Positions 11,515 to 24,209 of a stretch of 64,000 bases of DNA are shown here, piece after piece. The DNA lies in the NCBI GenBank assembly GCA_964019165.1, contig OZ025273.1, positions 12,390,714 to 12,454,713 on the forward strand, read 5' to 3'. The position numbers were made by a program, and so were the translations under genes. The DNA is from Mastigias papua (taxonomy: Eukaryota > Cnidaria > Scyphozoa > Rhizostomeae > Mastigiidae). Within the stretch, counting starts at the first letter, position 1. Each line of letters starts with the position of its first letter. Below the pieces are notes generated by a model. That model saw only the letters and a list, made by a program, of their open reading frames with translations. It made no database searches and was not told the origin of the DNA.

Positions 11515-12095
11515 CAAGTGGTACACCTGATTCTGCATCTATCCCTTCTACTTCTAGTTCATCAAGCGACTCTAGCTCAATTCCTCTTGCTTCAGCTGTT
11601 GCTGCTGATTCCCTAAAACTACCTCCGTATTGGCCTAATCATACTTTTGTGTGGTGAGTTCAAGTGGGAGCCAAGTTTGTTACTCGCAATATCACATCCT
11701 ACTCAACGAAGTGTGCTTACACTATTTCTCCCCTGCAACCAGAGACTGCACAAGAAATCAGAGACCTTTTAATTTCCCCTTCCAACTGACGAGTCTTACA
11801 ACAAACTGAAGTTGGAATGATCAAACGTACTTGCGCATCTGAACAGAAACGTTTATAGGGTGGTAGAAGAGCTATCTCATCGTGCGGGGTGGTACCACCA
11901 CTCAATCTATTGGTGTCTTTAGGGGCTTTGTCTCTTTCAGCACTAGGATGGAGATTCCCAGTCTTTTTGATTGGCAAGGTCACTGTGATCAGTGGCTGTG
12001 GGAGGCTGCTCAGCTTGTTTGATCCCATGCTATACCTGATGGTACCACTGGAACAGTTGCAATGTAGGCCCACCGCCAGATAGTACAGATGCCTG
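11515..12095 (+). pseudogene. Ty3/gypsy-type gag remnant
   Basis: After a Ser/Thr-rich leader, the translation reads LKLPPYWPNHTFVW, stop, VQVGAKFVTRNITS...ISPLQPETAQEIRDLL, matching the gag pattern LPPxWxxxPxxWFxQVExxFxxRxIT seen in many animal gypsy elements. About 11810-11860 continues as IKRTCASEQKRL (the usual I(K/R)RTxxSEQxRLQ segment) after a frameshift. Multiple stops make it dead. No LTRs could be paired. Confidence 0.7.
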
Positions 12096-12309
12096 AACAC
12101 ATTTATATAGCGCTGTAGGAGATTGCCCTATTAGCGGGTGTATAATCTAGGGATGTTTGCTTTGCCAGTTCTTGACTGGATCCACTCCTAGCTCGCAGCC
12201 CTGTGGGCCCTTTCTCAGGCCACAGGTTAGCTATGGGAACTCTCGTAGGCTCACTGATAACTAATGACTAAATCACTTTAACTGACCCAATCATCACTTA
12301 CTCTTATAT

Positions 12310-12660
12310 TCCTACTATGCCTCTTATCATACAGATATTGACTCTACTGCAGCAAACAATGTGGCACATTCTAAACGCTTTTCTCTCTCATTTTGCAACA
12401 TTCGTGGACTATCCTCCAATCTCAACTCTGTACACAAACATCTTCAATCCTCAAATCCTCATGCGCGCTTCCTCACTAAAACTAAACTTAGGTCACTTGA
12501 TCCTAACAACAACTCCATTCTGTCTCATCAACTTAAATGTCCTGGCTATGAGCTGTTTTTGTCTTTCTTCCCTAACAGTGGTATTAGTGCATTTTTCGGT
12601 TCTGATGTACAAACAAACCTTTCGATTAACTCAATTTGACCTCTCGAGTGCCGGTTTTCA
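12310..12660 (+). pseudogene. LINE apurinic-endonuclease N-terminal fragment
   Basis: FSLSFCNIRGLSSNLNSVHK followed by TKTKLRS fits the start of a LINE endonuclease (N-x-R-(G/S)-L...NLNxV, then the catalytic Glu region, where T(E/K)T is degraded). The frame shifts after about 12640 and no further endonuclease motif follows. Confidence 0.55.
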
Positions 12661-12892
12661 ACTCATCTGGTTGAAAATTACCCTGGTTGGTACTTCTAAA
12701 TTCAGTTGCACTCTGGAAATAACTAAATCACAATATCAGCATTGTTCTCTTCACCATTAAAATTACTTTCACTCTCATCAACACGTAATATATCATTCAG
12801 TAGGAGACGTTGCCAGTCTCTGATGAACAGATGCAAATAAGTAAAATATGAGATTGATAAATTATTGTAATCTGTACTTCTGCACATGACTT

Positions 12893-13270
12893 TCAAAGCA
12901 CAAGGTGTTCAACGGCACATTTTCTGCTGTCTCGCATGGCCTCAACACCAATGTTACATGTCCACGCTATTCCTTCTTTCATGACTTGAGTTTTATTTTG
13001 AATGAAAGGTGACAAGTAATTGATCATTCCAAAAAGATGCCGGATGTCTTTTTCATTCTCTGGATCGGGTATATACAGTATGAAATCAACTTTAATAGAA
13101 CCTGCTTGTATATCATCTGCTAATGACTTTGTACCACAGTACATAACTTCATGCCTTTTAAATTGTAGCTTGCTTACATTGAACTTATGTAGCTCTTTCG
13201 TACACGTTGGAGCAATGCAAGTAATGTTTCATCATTATCCTGTTCTGTATCTCCAACAATAAGCATATAG
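12893..13270 (-). pseudogene. Ty3/gypsy reverse transcriptase remnant
   Basis: The minus-strand frame 12893-13144 contains RHLFGMINYLSPFIQNKTQV, corresponding to the (F)LGMxNYLxKFIPN segment after the RT fingers/palm. Upstream (13150-13265) is IVGDTEQDNDETLLALLQR, matching DD...LLxVLxRL. The order and spacing are typical of gypsy pol. The catalytic YxDD block is not recovered. Confidence 0.7.
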
Positions 13271-13313
13271 TGCAATAAGCACCAGTGGAAATATACCCAC
13301 TAAAATAATCAAG

Positions 13314-14732
13314 ATGGCCAAAGAAATCTTATGCCAATATCTAACTGACTGCATAAATACAGCTGTACAAAATTGTTCATTCCCAGATGAACTAAAGAAA
13401 GCTGATGTCTCCTCAATTTTTAAACAGGATGATCCCAGCTGGAAGGGTAATTACAGACCAATTAGTGTTTTGTCAGCCATGTCAAAAGTTTATGAAAGAC
13501 TTATTGGAGTACAAATGGACAGTCATTTTGCTACAATACTATCTCACCTATTGTCCGGCTTTAGGAAAGGATACAGCACTCAATATACCTTATTTCGTGC
13601 TATTGAATCCTGGAAAAGATGTCTTGATACCAAAGGCATTGTTGGTACTATTCTGATGGATTTATCCAAAGCTTATGATTGTATACACCATGGTCTACTC
13701 ATAGCAAAGTTAGAGGCTAACGGACTTGACACTTGTGCGCTGAAGTTGATATATACAGTTACCTAACTAATCGAAAACAGAGAGTAAAAGTAGGTTCCGC
13801 ATACAGCAATTTCCAAAGCATGTCTACAAGCGTTCCACAGGGGTCTGCACTTGGTCCTCTGCTGTTTAATATCTTTATAAACGATCTGTTCTTCACAGAT
13901 TTGGAGTCTGAGATATGTAACCTTGCTGATGATTCAACAATTTACGCATTTGACACGTCTATAGATGCCGTCACAATGACACTAAAGGACGATTTACAAA
14001 AGCTTCTAGATTGGTTTAAAAATAACGGAATGTGTGCCAATCCAGCGAAATTTCAAATGATGTTTTTAGGTCTCAAGACTGACAATTCATTCATCCTTGA
14101 CATTGATGGACAATAAATAAAACAGAACGAGCAGGTAAAGGTCTTCGGTGTACAAATAGACAGCTCTCTAACATTTGACGCACACGTCAAGGAGCTATGT
14201 CGAAGAATAAACCAAAAGTTATGTGCATTTTCAAGAATAAGACCATTTCTCAATGAAGAGAAAGCTAAAATGCTTTTAACATTTGCTGTTTTGTCAAATT
14301 TTTCATACTGCCCCCTGATATGGCTGTTCTGTAGCAAAACTGCTAACAAAGATAAAAATAGGACAAATAAGCGTGCCCGGAGGGATTTGTACAGAGATTA
14401 TGACTCATCATTTGATCAACTTTTAGCCAGGGCTGGAAGTATTACAGTCCACCACAAGAACCTACAAAGTCTTATGATTAAAATTTATAAGACCATGAAC
14501 CATCTAAATCCCTCATATATTTGGGAGTTCTTTGTTAAGAAGGATATACCTTACAATCTCCGTACCAAAGAACTATGTAGGCTTCCATCAGCACAGTCAC
14601 ATCGATAAAGACTAAATTCTCTCTCGTTTAGAGGCAGTCTCCTGTGGAACGCTCTAGATGATGAATTAAAGAGGGCTGAAAGGGGGATCAAAGAATGGGA
14701 TGGCAATGCCTGTAAATGTTTAGTTTGTAAAT
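13314..14732 (+). pseudogene. LINE (CR1/Jockey-like) reverse transcriptase and C-terminus, 3' fragment with frameshift
   Basis: RT motifs appear in order: NYRPISVLSAMSKVYERLIG, SGFRKGYSTQYTLFR, ILMDLSKAYDCIHHGLL (catalytic Asp present), then a frameshift at about 13733, SVPQGSALGPLLFNIFINDL, and LADDSTIYAFD. The active site thus reads LADD instead of FADD/YADD. A stop at 14114 follows, then VFGVQIDSSLTFDAH and the C-terminal region, ending in a Cys-rich KEWDGNACKCLVCK (stop about 14732), a tail also seen in the 21.2-21.5 kb fragment. 5'-truncated, as is common for LINE copies. Confidence 0.85.
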
Positions 14733-14952
14733 AATTTTCTTTTCATTATTATAAATAGTTGGTTTAAATTAGATTTTAGTAACTATGTATTTTTACCAAC
14801 CATAAATAACGATGTATGAATGTATATGAATATGAGTCTGCAATGCTGTACTCGTTCTTGATACCACCAAACAATTAAAAAACTTTCTTCTCTAGCACTT
14901 TGTTGGCACTCGATGTTCCAATGGGGATTGTGTTGAATCTGTATCCACTATA

Positions 14953-15185
14953 GCACGAAAAGGTGGGAACATTCTTTTAGCATATTGAAAGCTGTTTTCG
15001 TCCGACACTCGTCAGAGTATGAAACGACGGATAACCACCGAAAGGTGAACTGAAATGTATAGCCTATTACGGATACACATGATATGATGAATAATGCATC
15101 CATTTGGCCCTATGATTAGCCAATTAGCACCTATTCACCATTGTTTACTAGAAGAGTCCAAGTGGAAAAATTAACTCTTTTTGTA
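14953..15185. repeat. Repeat family R1, copy 1 (about 235 bp), hammerhead-like core
   Basis: About 85% or better match by eye to 22271-22502. Contains CGTCCGACACTCGTCAG followed by AGTATGAAACG, and later ATTCACCATTGTTTACT. On the minus strand 14996-15015 reads CTGACGA-GTGTCGGAC-GAAA, the hammerhead-ribozyme core pattern. It sits directly beside LINE and gypsy debris. Confidence 0.75.
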
Positions 15186-15189
15186 AATA

Positions 15190-16250
15190 ATGGTGAATAG
15201 GACGCTAATTATAGCAAGTAAATTGGCGTTGTGTATGCCAAATTCTACAACTGCTTTACCAATATCACAGATTTTTACATCATTCGCCGTTTTCAACGTA
15301 GCTGTGGTTTCTTTTAAGGGAACTTTCAATACTAATCCGTCCCACAGTTGTATGGAAATCATGTTAACTTCAGCACCACTGTCAAATATAAATCGAATGG
15401 TAGAACTATTGACTCTAATTTATTCTCACCATACATTGTATTAATGATATCGTAATGTAGGCCGTAATTAGCAGCTGTATACAATTGTATCTTAACCTAA
15501 TGTTAGTATATTGATTAATAATATATCGTCATGTCATATCTGTACCTATTTATTCTACTCAAAATTGACAATGTAGTATTTAGAGATTAGTGCCCAGGAC
15601 ACTACAGAGTGTGAGGTGTTTTTATGTGTGTAAACACGTTGAATTATAAGTCTTGTTATGTTCTGTTTCAAGAAGGTTATTGTTTCTGAATCTGTTCTAA
15701 AAACATACACGGGACTATTGCAGACACCTCCACTTAACAACATCACATCATTGCTCCCATTTGACTGACTATCCAGTAATACCTTAGTGACAACTGCTGC
15801 CTTTCTTTCTCTTCGACAAAACTTTGCAAAATGGTTCTTTTCTTAACATTTGCAGTGTTCTTTCCTATAACTTGAGGTGTGTATAGTATTACACTCACCA
15901 CAACTTTCCTTTTCAACAGTTCGTTTTTTCAATCCTTTTTACTTCCCCTATATCTGATGCTATTCACTAGATTTCCAGTGTAAGCCTGTCCATTTCTAAC
16001 AATCTCTCTATTAATTCTAGTCATACATAAAAAAGTCAATTTGTGGGCAGTTTTGTGTTGATTGGTAGCCTTTTGCCAATCAGTATAAAGTTGTTAACAA
16101 ACTCCTTTCCCCCAAACCTCTCTTGACTCGAGGATTCATATCAACTAAACACCAATCGCTTCTTTCCTTTGACAGGTTCATTAAATTTTGCTAAAAATAG
16201 CATCATAGCACTCTCGAATTTTATCTTTCCTTCAAAATAGAACTGATTAT
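15190..16250 (-). pseudogene. Ty3/gypsy gag zinc knuckle and retropepsin remnant
   Basis: Minus strand: ESCGECNTIHTSSYRKEHCK, stop, KNHFAKFCRREKEAAVV (about 15740-15910) matches the gypsy CxxCGxxH...C and CxxCxKxNHFAKxCR knuckles. Then 15171-15420 reads IRFIFDSGAEVNMISIQLW, a retropepsin active site DSGAEVN, followed by a recognisable protease body. Order gag-NC then PR is right for gypsy. Stops are present, and R1 copy 1 abuts the protease end. Confidence 0.75.
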
Positions 16251-16317
16251 ATTTTTGATGGGCATGCTCCTTCAAGAAAATATAGAATTTAACAGGGACC
16301 TTGGAGCATATTTCCGA

Positions 16318-16790
16318 TTGGTGAAGCTAACGAAAGTACCACGACAAGACTTTTAAGACCTCTAGTTCTTAGTATTGCTACTTATGGGTCTGAATGCTGG
16401 ACACTGAAGTCAAAAGATAAAAGGAAAATTTATTCCTTTGAACTATGGTACTATCGCAAGCTATTAAGAATTAGCTGGACTGATAAGAAAGTTAGCGAGT
16501 ATCTTTTAAATAGAGTTGGACGTGTTGAAAGAATACTATGTGTCATTGTTAGAAGGAAACTGGCATTTGTCGGACATGCACTTAGGAAAGATAACCTTTT
16601 TAAATACTCATTATCTAGGACAGTATATAAGAAAAGTTGTAAAGATAAACTTAAGGTCCAGTATAACGACAAAATTCAAGAGCTTGGTGAAACTTAGGGT
16701 TTTGTTGAATTATATTGGCTGGCACAGGATAGAACACCATGGAGAGCCGCTGTTGCTCAGCTTAATGAATTTTCCATTATTTGATCATGG
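16318..16790 (+). pseudogene. LINE (RTE/CFDP2-like) C-terminal fragment
   Basis: TRLLRPLVLSIATYGSECWT, then KIYSFELWYYRKLLRISWTD, RKLAFVGHALRKDN and, after a frameshift, WLAQDRTPWRAAVAQ form the typical C-terminus of these LINE polyproteins (YG.E.W...R.R...W.D...GH.LR...W...AQDR..WR). The RT catalytic part is missing. Confidence 0.8.
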
Positions 16791-18600
16791 TGATTATTGC
16801 AAGTCAGTCATCTTTTTCACAGATTTAAACTTGCATCTTTGAAACTACATTTCGTCCAACAAAACAAATTTTCAACAAAGCATGAAAGCAGATAATATTA
16901 CAATCTGTAGAGAAAATGTACACGATTTGGAGAGTAAGCACGAATTGGTACATTGTAAACGGTTCGACTTGACATGGGAACCATTTTGTGACAGATTGAT
17001 TGAACAATGTATCAAGATAATTATTTACATTGATTCATTTATTGCGTTTTGCACAGTCCCGTAGGCATGGAGTGGTATGGGGTGGCAAATGCCACCTCTG
17101 GTCAGCAGGAAGCCACCTTTCTGCCACCCTTGGAAATTTTTCTTCAGTTTTGCTATTGATTTGTATTGCAACTAATGATATATCTCTTGAAATTTGGTTG
17201 ATCTCAATTTTGGCTTTTACGAGACAGTTCATTCTTTCATTGAGCATACATTTATCAACATGATTGTGACAATTGTGATAACATAGTAGTCTGAAAAAGT
17301 TCGCAAATGTTGTGCCACATGATTCCCCAAGAAAATTGTGCCACCCCTCGAGCGCCGGTTGCGTGCTTTCCAATTGTCGGCAAAGAGGTAGAACTATGGT
17401 CTCAACATCGTTGCTTCTGCTTTGAGAGTACCATTGAGCTTTCTGCTAAACATTACAGATGTTGTATATTGATGCTCAGAAAAGCTCATGCGGGAAACTG
17501 CAATGCAGTCCTTAATTCTTTGATCTTTCAAGTTTTAACGAACATGATCTAGGGTCTTGAGATTTGAAATAAAGATTTTATGTTATCTTTTAAATAAATC
17601 AAATTCCTAATCAAATGCTCATTTTCTATGATTCACAAATCCAAGGTGACTACTAACAAAAAACTTCTCAATTTCCTAGAATTTTCAGAGTGATGTACCT
17701 CTGAATACAGATTGAATCAACACAGAGTTGCAAATAGCTGATTTCATATCCTTCCACTTCTGAGTGGATTCCCAAGGAATAATGAAATCCAGAACTTCAG
17801 AATATACCTATCTTAAGTGGACCTATGAATTGTGGACGTAACAGTGTGCTCCTGGTCGAACCTCGAACCATACAGCTTTCTCCTGTGTGGAAATCGAGGC
17901 TCTGAGACCATGTTGCATCTTTGATAGAACATGAAACAAAGTAAACAATGTTAATTGGGTACAAACACTGCCCCTAATCTGAGGCTGTTGCCGAACCTGT
18001 CAGTGTCCACACACAGGTTTCGTAAAAGGCTAAAGTAAAGAAGTATATATACTTATATGTATAATTGGTGACAGATGAAGGAGAATAATGTATATTTTTC
18101 GAAACTGTAAAATTTCTCTATGAACTTTTTACAGGAAGTCGACTTCCTTAGTCATGAGAGAACTAAACAAATATGATTAGTCAAGACTCTTAAGTTTTAT
18201 GACAAATCAAATTGATGAGTAAAAAAGCATATTAGTCAGCTAGTCATAACCTCTTCTACACTTTATGTGGCCACAGCAGCCATTTCTCGCTATCTGCTGA
18301 TGTATGGGCGGCTTGATGTAGGGGAGGGTGGGGCTTGTTGCCACAAAAATTACTTAAGAAGCCATAGCTTTTCAAATACAAGAAGCAGCGTAATCAGTGG
18401 TTGCTTTCATTCACTATGTATACACAATTAACACAAATTCCTATTAGGCCTTGATTATTTATTCTCAATAAAAATATATTTTCTTTTTAATATCTTTTAA
18501 CTTTCTTCATTATCTCTAAATTGCAACAAAAATAACAGTTGGATTATTGTGGGATTAACTTAGTTGAATGAGTTACTAACAAGGTTGCTTGTTATTTCAG
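16791..18600. other. No gene recognised
   Basis: AT-rich intergenic sequence. The open frames at 17035-17373 overlap on both strands and lack motifs. A G-rich stretch at about 18304-18345 has no evident function. Confidence 0.5.
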
Positions 18601-18908
18601 AATATTGTTATATGGCACCAGAGTAGACCTGGAATGGCTCTCAATATTGATATCCTTATCCATTTACAGCGAAAACAGCTGGTTCGAGCAGAGCCAGATT
18701 TCTGTCCTTGCAGAGATTGTCTAGAACATGTACAAATTACTGTTATTATACATTCCTCCTACTATTGCATGCCTCCTACATGTGTGCAGCACTGTGGTAC
18801 ATTGGATAATACGTTATGCTGGGTGGTTCAAGTTGCTGACAAGCACCCTTCAGTTCCAGAACTGCCATTATTTTCCAAATGTAGTGAACGATCAATGGGA
18901 AAGTGGTG
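18601..18908 (+). CDS. Possible exon, unrecognised
   Basis: The segment is preceded by a good acceptor (TTGCTTGTTATTTCAG) and followed by a donor-like GTGAGC at 18909. Two frames stay open between them: one is Cys-rich (CPCRDCLEHVQITVII), the other hydrophobic (PPTIACLLHVCSTVVHW). I cannot tell which is coding, or whether the splice sites are chance matches. Confidence 0.25.
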
Positions 18909-20045
<1,137 letters not shown>

Positions 20046-20189
20046 AGAGTATTTGAAGTGTGGTTGAATTATACCAAGATAGACATTACTTAGTGTATCC
20101 TCTCGCATTCTTCAAAACTCCAATTGCTCTAGAGATCTTTTGAAAACATTTGACAATACTCTCCCATTTTACACGATTATCAATTATGA

Positions 20190-20720
20190 ACTGGCTATGT
20201 CACAATTATGAATTGGCTAGTATCTTGTGTGGAAGAAGGTTTTCGTTGAAGTTGAGGGGTAAAGTGTACAAAGCGTGTGTCAGGTCAGTGATGGTCTACA
20301 GGAGTGAAACGTGGAATGTGAAGGGAATAGAGGCTGGTATCGTGCAGAAAACGGAGAGAGCGATGGTGAGAAGGATGTGTGTGTGTGTGTGAAGCTGGTG
20401 GATTGGTTGAACACGCTTGGATTAATGGAAGGCTAGGATTAGAAGATTCTGTCCTGGAAGTAGCGAGAAGAAGTGGACTGGGATGGTTGGGTCATGTATT
20501 GAGGAGGGGAGATGATGATTCAATCAAGATAGCGTTGAGGCTGGACGAAGATGTCGTGAGAGGCAAAGGCCGCCCGAAGATGACCTGGAAAGATAACATG
20601 AAACGAGAAGCTAAGAGATGTGGTTTGAAAGAAGAAGATGCGCCAGATCGTACAAAATGGCGGCGTTTGTCATGGAATAACGCAAACAGCAACCTTGCAA
20701 AACTGCCTGCAGTTATCTAA
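20190..20720 (+). pseudogene. LINE (RTE/CFDP2-like) C-terminal fragment with microsatellite-linked frameshift
   Basis: KLRGKVYKACVRSVMVYRSE and TERAMVRRMC precede a short (TG)n at 20379-20391, where the frame changes. It then continues with GLEDSVLEVARRSGLGWLGH, VLRRGDDD, GRPKMTWKDNM and the RTKWR end. The order matches the C-terminus of CFDP2-type LINEs. The (TG)n tract replaces the expected CGVKL segment, so it probably arose by slippage in the dead copy. Confidence 0.8.
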
Positions 20721-20947
20721 ATATAAGCCAAACCACTGTTATTCAAAATTTTTGGTGTCGAAATTACTCATCTTATTCAGAAAGTTTGATAAACATCTGT
20801 TTCAAAAAGCTTTCTTTAGATCAATGAGAATCACGGTGGTGTACTCTTGCTTTCTAAAAAATTCTTGAAAATTGATCATTCTTCGGTTACGCTTTCCAAT
20901 TTCCCTTGTAAAGTATGGTAATCCAATTAAAGTTATCTCAAGTTTAA

Positions 20948-20972
20948 TCATCATCATCATCATCACCATCAC

Positions 20973-21051
<79 letters not shown>

Positions 21052-21073
21052 GTCGTCATCATCATCATCATCA
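20948..21073. repeat. (ATC)n microsatellite
   Basis: About 125 bp of ATC/CAT trinucleotides with a few ACC and GTC interruptions. It yields poly-Ile and poly-Met ORFs that are not genes. Confidence 0.98.
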
Positions 21074-21199
21074 ATTTAATTACAGTTGGCTATTTTCTAT
21101 TAGCTAAAATAAGCTAATTAAGATCAATTAATCAATCTAATTAATCAGCTAATTAAGATCAATCAATTAAAGCTAAAGAGAAAAAACTAAGAACGATGT

Positions 21200-21533
21200 C
21201 AGTACAAATAATTGTTGAATACAAACTAATCCACAAAACCTAAAACCTTAATAAAAACTTTCCACAATCTGCAGTTGCAACAAACTCCTTCCCACTGTTT
21301 TAGTCTCCTTTTAAATTCTTGCAAAGTGTCACTGTCTTTCAGACTATTTAGCAGTGAGGACAATAAGGACATTCTCTAAACTGGATATTTTCTGTGCCGT
21401 ATATTGTTGTTCTTACTTTCGGCAGTTGCAAATGATTTGGATTTCGCAAGCTATAAAAGCGCTTTTTTTCTGCAAAGAGATCCTTCACAAAAGTTAGGTT
21501 AAGGTTGTTCTTTGTCTTGAATATTTTTATCAT
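21200..21533 (-). pseudogene. LINE (CR1/Jockey-like) C-terminal tail
   Basis: Minus strand: IFKTKNNLNLTFVKDLF, YSLRNPNHLQLPKVRTTIYG, then LKDSDTLQEFKRRLKQWEG and a Cys-rich CCNCRLW end. This is the domain that follows RT in CR1-like LINEs. It shares the Cys-rich finish of the 13.3-14.7 kb fragment, so the two are probably related families. Confidence 0.7.
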
Positions 21534-21539
21534 GATGAA

Positions 21540-22270
21540 TAGTGAGGTATTTATTTAGATTATAATAATTATTTACAAAATTTATTTTCACTATCATTGC
21601 ATACAATTCACAAAGCTCTCTCAAAGACTTTATTTAACTTGGGCATTAGCCCTTGTGTAGTGGAACATCCATACAAGTGGACAGTAGTTGAACTGCGATA
21701 TAATGAATGCAGTCATTAGCAGTTTTGATTTAATAGAATCTATATAAGTAGATAGTGGCAAGAACAAACTTTGGCTAACTTGTGAATTGAAAGTTTTAGA
21801 AAACAAATGACAATGCGAGGCTCGAAATCGAGAGATGCGATTTCTAATAAGCTAATTCCCTTTCTCGTATTTTCATTTCACAAGTTTCTTAAAGCCAGTA
21901 TAATAACTTTTCGACTTGCTTTGTATATTGAGTAAATGCTAACTACAATAAAAATAGGCACATGAGAGCCTAAGAATTTGATTTAGCTTGTTCATGTTGT
22001 TATGTGATGAGGCAGTTTAAATGATCATACTGCAGATTTTTAGCACCTAATCGAATCCCTGCAGACCCTGCCTACAATATTTATATATGCAGTGTGACTG
22101 GAGCCACCCAAAAGGGGGTCTTTAGTAAACAGATTGAATTTATTTCTCAGTTTGTAAAACTAGAGCCATTTATAGCTTTGCTACATTATCAGGCTGAGAA
22201 ATTGCTCAGAACTTGAAATTAAACTATAAAATTTTATGAAAAGTCTCTTGGTACTACAGAACTTTACAAT
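21540..22270. other. No gene recognised
   Basis: AT-rich spacer upstream of R1 copy 2. No feature supported. Confidence 0.5.
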
Positions 22271-22502
22271 AGCTAGAAAAAGTGAGAACATTCTTTAAGT
22301 ATACTGAAAAGCTTTTTCGTCCGACACTCGTCAGAGTATGAAACGTAGGATAACGACCGAAAGGTGAACCGAAATATATAGCCAGGTGCAGATGCACGAG
22401 ATATGTTGAATAATGCATCTAGTTGGCCCTATGATTGGCCAATTAGCACCTATTCACCATTGTTTACTTGAAGAGCCCAAGTGAGAAAATAACCACTTTT
22501 TG
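22271..22502. repeat. Repeat family R1, copy 2 (about 232 bp), hammerhead-like core
   Basis: Second copy of the element at 14953-15185, same orientation. It keeps CGTCCGACACTCGTCAG (minus strand: CTGACGA...GGACGAAA at 22315-22334) and the downstream ATTCACCATTGTTTACT block. Confidence 0.75.
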
Positions 22503-22659
22503 TTTGCATAAGACTGTGTTTTGAGCCTTAATGAGCTTTACTTGCACAATGATCCGAGAATAATCGTCTGTATGTTATGGCGCATTCTCGATTTGTAATA
22601 TGTTGTCCTATGACCGAATTACAATTCTTTTCAGGATCATCGTTCTTGCATATACAATT

Positions 22660-24209
22660 TCAAGTTAGAAGTTCAAATGAAGGTTCGTTGTGGACTCTTA
22701 TAGTAGACGTTTTTGAGTAAGGTAGATAACCTAACATGCCAATGATGAAAGACTGGTCATTTTCAATACCTTCGTTTAGTGCTGAATCGTATCCATCACA
22801 GCAAAGGAGTATGCTCTCAATAGTCGTAAGAATGTTGCAAGCGTTGTTAAAGTCATAAGGCGAGACAATCGTTTTATTCTTGCAATGATCTGTTGAAAAA
22901 GATATCTCATTGTAAATCCTTCTTGCAATCCGAACTTTGAGATAATCCGAACTCATCCCTATTAGATGATTGGTCACAATGCAATACACGTTGCAAAGGT
23001 AAACATTGTGAGATATTATCATAAAAATGTAGGCCCAGGAGTTCGGATTTCAGATTTTGCGTGCGATCTCATTGTTTCCAGTTCATATACAAACATTTTG
23101 CGATGTGCGAACGTTCGAATGTGGAATAGGATCATTAACTTGAAACTTTCTATTCCTATTTTCAAATGTCCAATTAGTGTATTGACTATTTGATATGATT
23201 CATGCCTTCTAATTTAATCTATTTCCAAGATGCAGTATATTAATATGAATGCTAATTTTTCGTCTTGCTCGTATTAGCTGAATTTACTAACAGTCAGTAA
23301 TGAAGATGTTTTGACATTATTTTGGTGACGGGGAACAGTTGGCATGATTCAACATAAATAGTAATTTTCTTTCAGTTGTGTAGTAAAAGCAAAGCCTGCT
23401 TGGTATAATCTTAAGTCCACCTATTCTTTGCATTTGTCAAACTTTTATTGTAGGGCCAAGATCACAAGCATTATTTCTAGATACTAAGCACTATTTATAC
23501 TATTTAGCCTTAAAATAATTATGCGTACATGTGTTTTGACAGGTTCACTTCATTAGTGGTAAGATATTTTTACTGTCATTGAAGAAGCTGCCCAAAATGG
23601 AATGAAGAATAATAAAATATCTTGCCAAAGGTTATCAACCTGTACCAGTTAACTCACGGGATCTCCCAGAGGAATTTAATACTTTAGTGATTTTTCACTT
23701 TGTGGAAAGTAAATTTATGATCCTCTGCAAAATTACCTGAGAGTGTTTTCTGGTAACGAGTGATTACTTCCGTGAGCCTGTCCAATAGTACTGCATGTAA
23801 TGGCTTCATGGTTCCTAAGGCTGCCAGGATATTGTATAGGACTTCTTGCCTTTTGCACTGAAAAGTAAAAAGTGCGGGAACCAGCATAATACAATTTGGA
23901 ATTGTTCGTTATCAGATTATTTGCAACAATGAAAACGAGGCTATTGAAGTATCCTTATATTCGATAAGTATAAGTTTTAGAACTCTGACATGCAAAACTA
24001 TTTATCAATGTTTAATTATAACTAGAATAGGCATCAAAATATTAAGTAAGTCGGACAATTACGGTGAATTTGCATCGCGTTGATGTTAATTGTGTGATGA
24101 GCTCATCCCCAAGTTGAACACACAGACGAATAATATCTTTGTTTATGCGAAGTAGTTTTGACGTACAGATTCCTAAAAAAGCAAGTGACTCACTTACAAA
24201 CGAATCTTT
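22660..24209 (-). CDS. Probable multi-exon gene, unrecognised (three exons)
   Basis: Minus strand. Exon a: 24063-24209, 49 codons (FVSESLAFLGICTSKLLRIN..., phase 0-0), acceptor TTTCCTGCAG, weaker donor GTAATT. Exon b: 23737-23857, 121 nt (LYNILAALGTMKPLHAVLLD...), acceptor TTTTACTTTTCAG, donor GTAATT. Exon c: 22660-22958, acceptor CATCTAATAG, open to a stop, starting in phase 1 exactly as exon b requires (SDYLKVRIARRIYNEISFST...). The two phase matches and the globular, Leu-rich composition favour a real gene over chance. The encoded 187 residues look like stacked helices (HEAT-like at best); I cannot name the family. A possible upstream exon is listed at 25857-25952. Confidence 0.5.

Noticed and set aside
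17035..17373. Overlapping ORFs on both strands around 17.0-17.4 kb
   Set aside because: No motif in either frame and no splice context; probably a non-coding repeat.
20802..21117. Poly-Met and poly-Ile ORFs
   Set aside because: Trinucleotide (ATC)n repeat artefacts.
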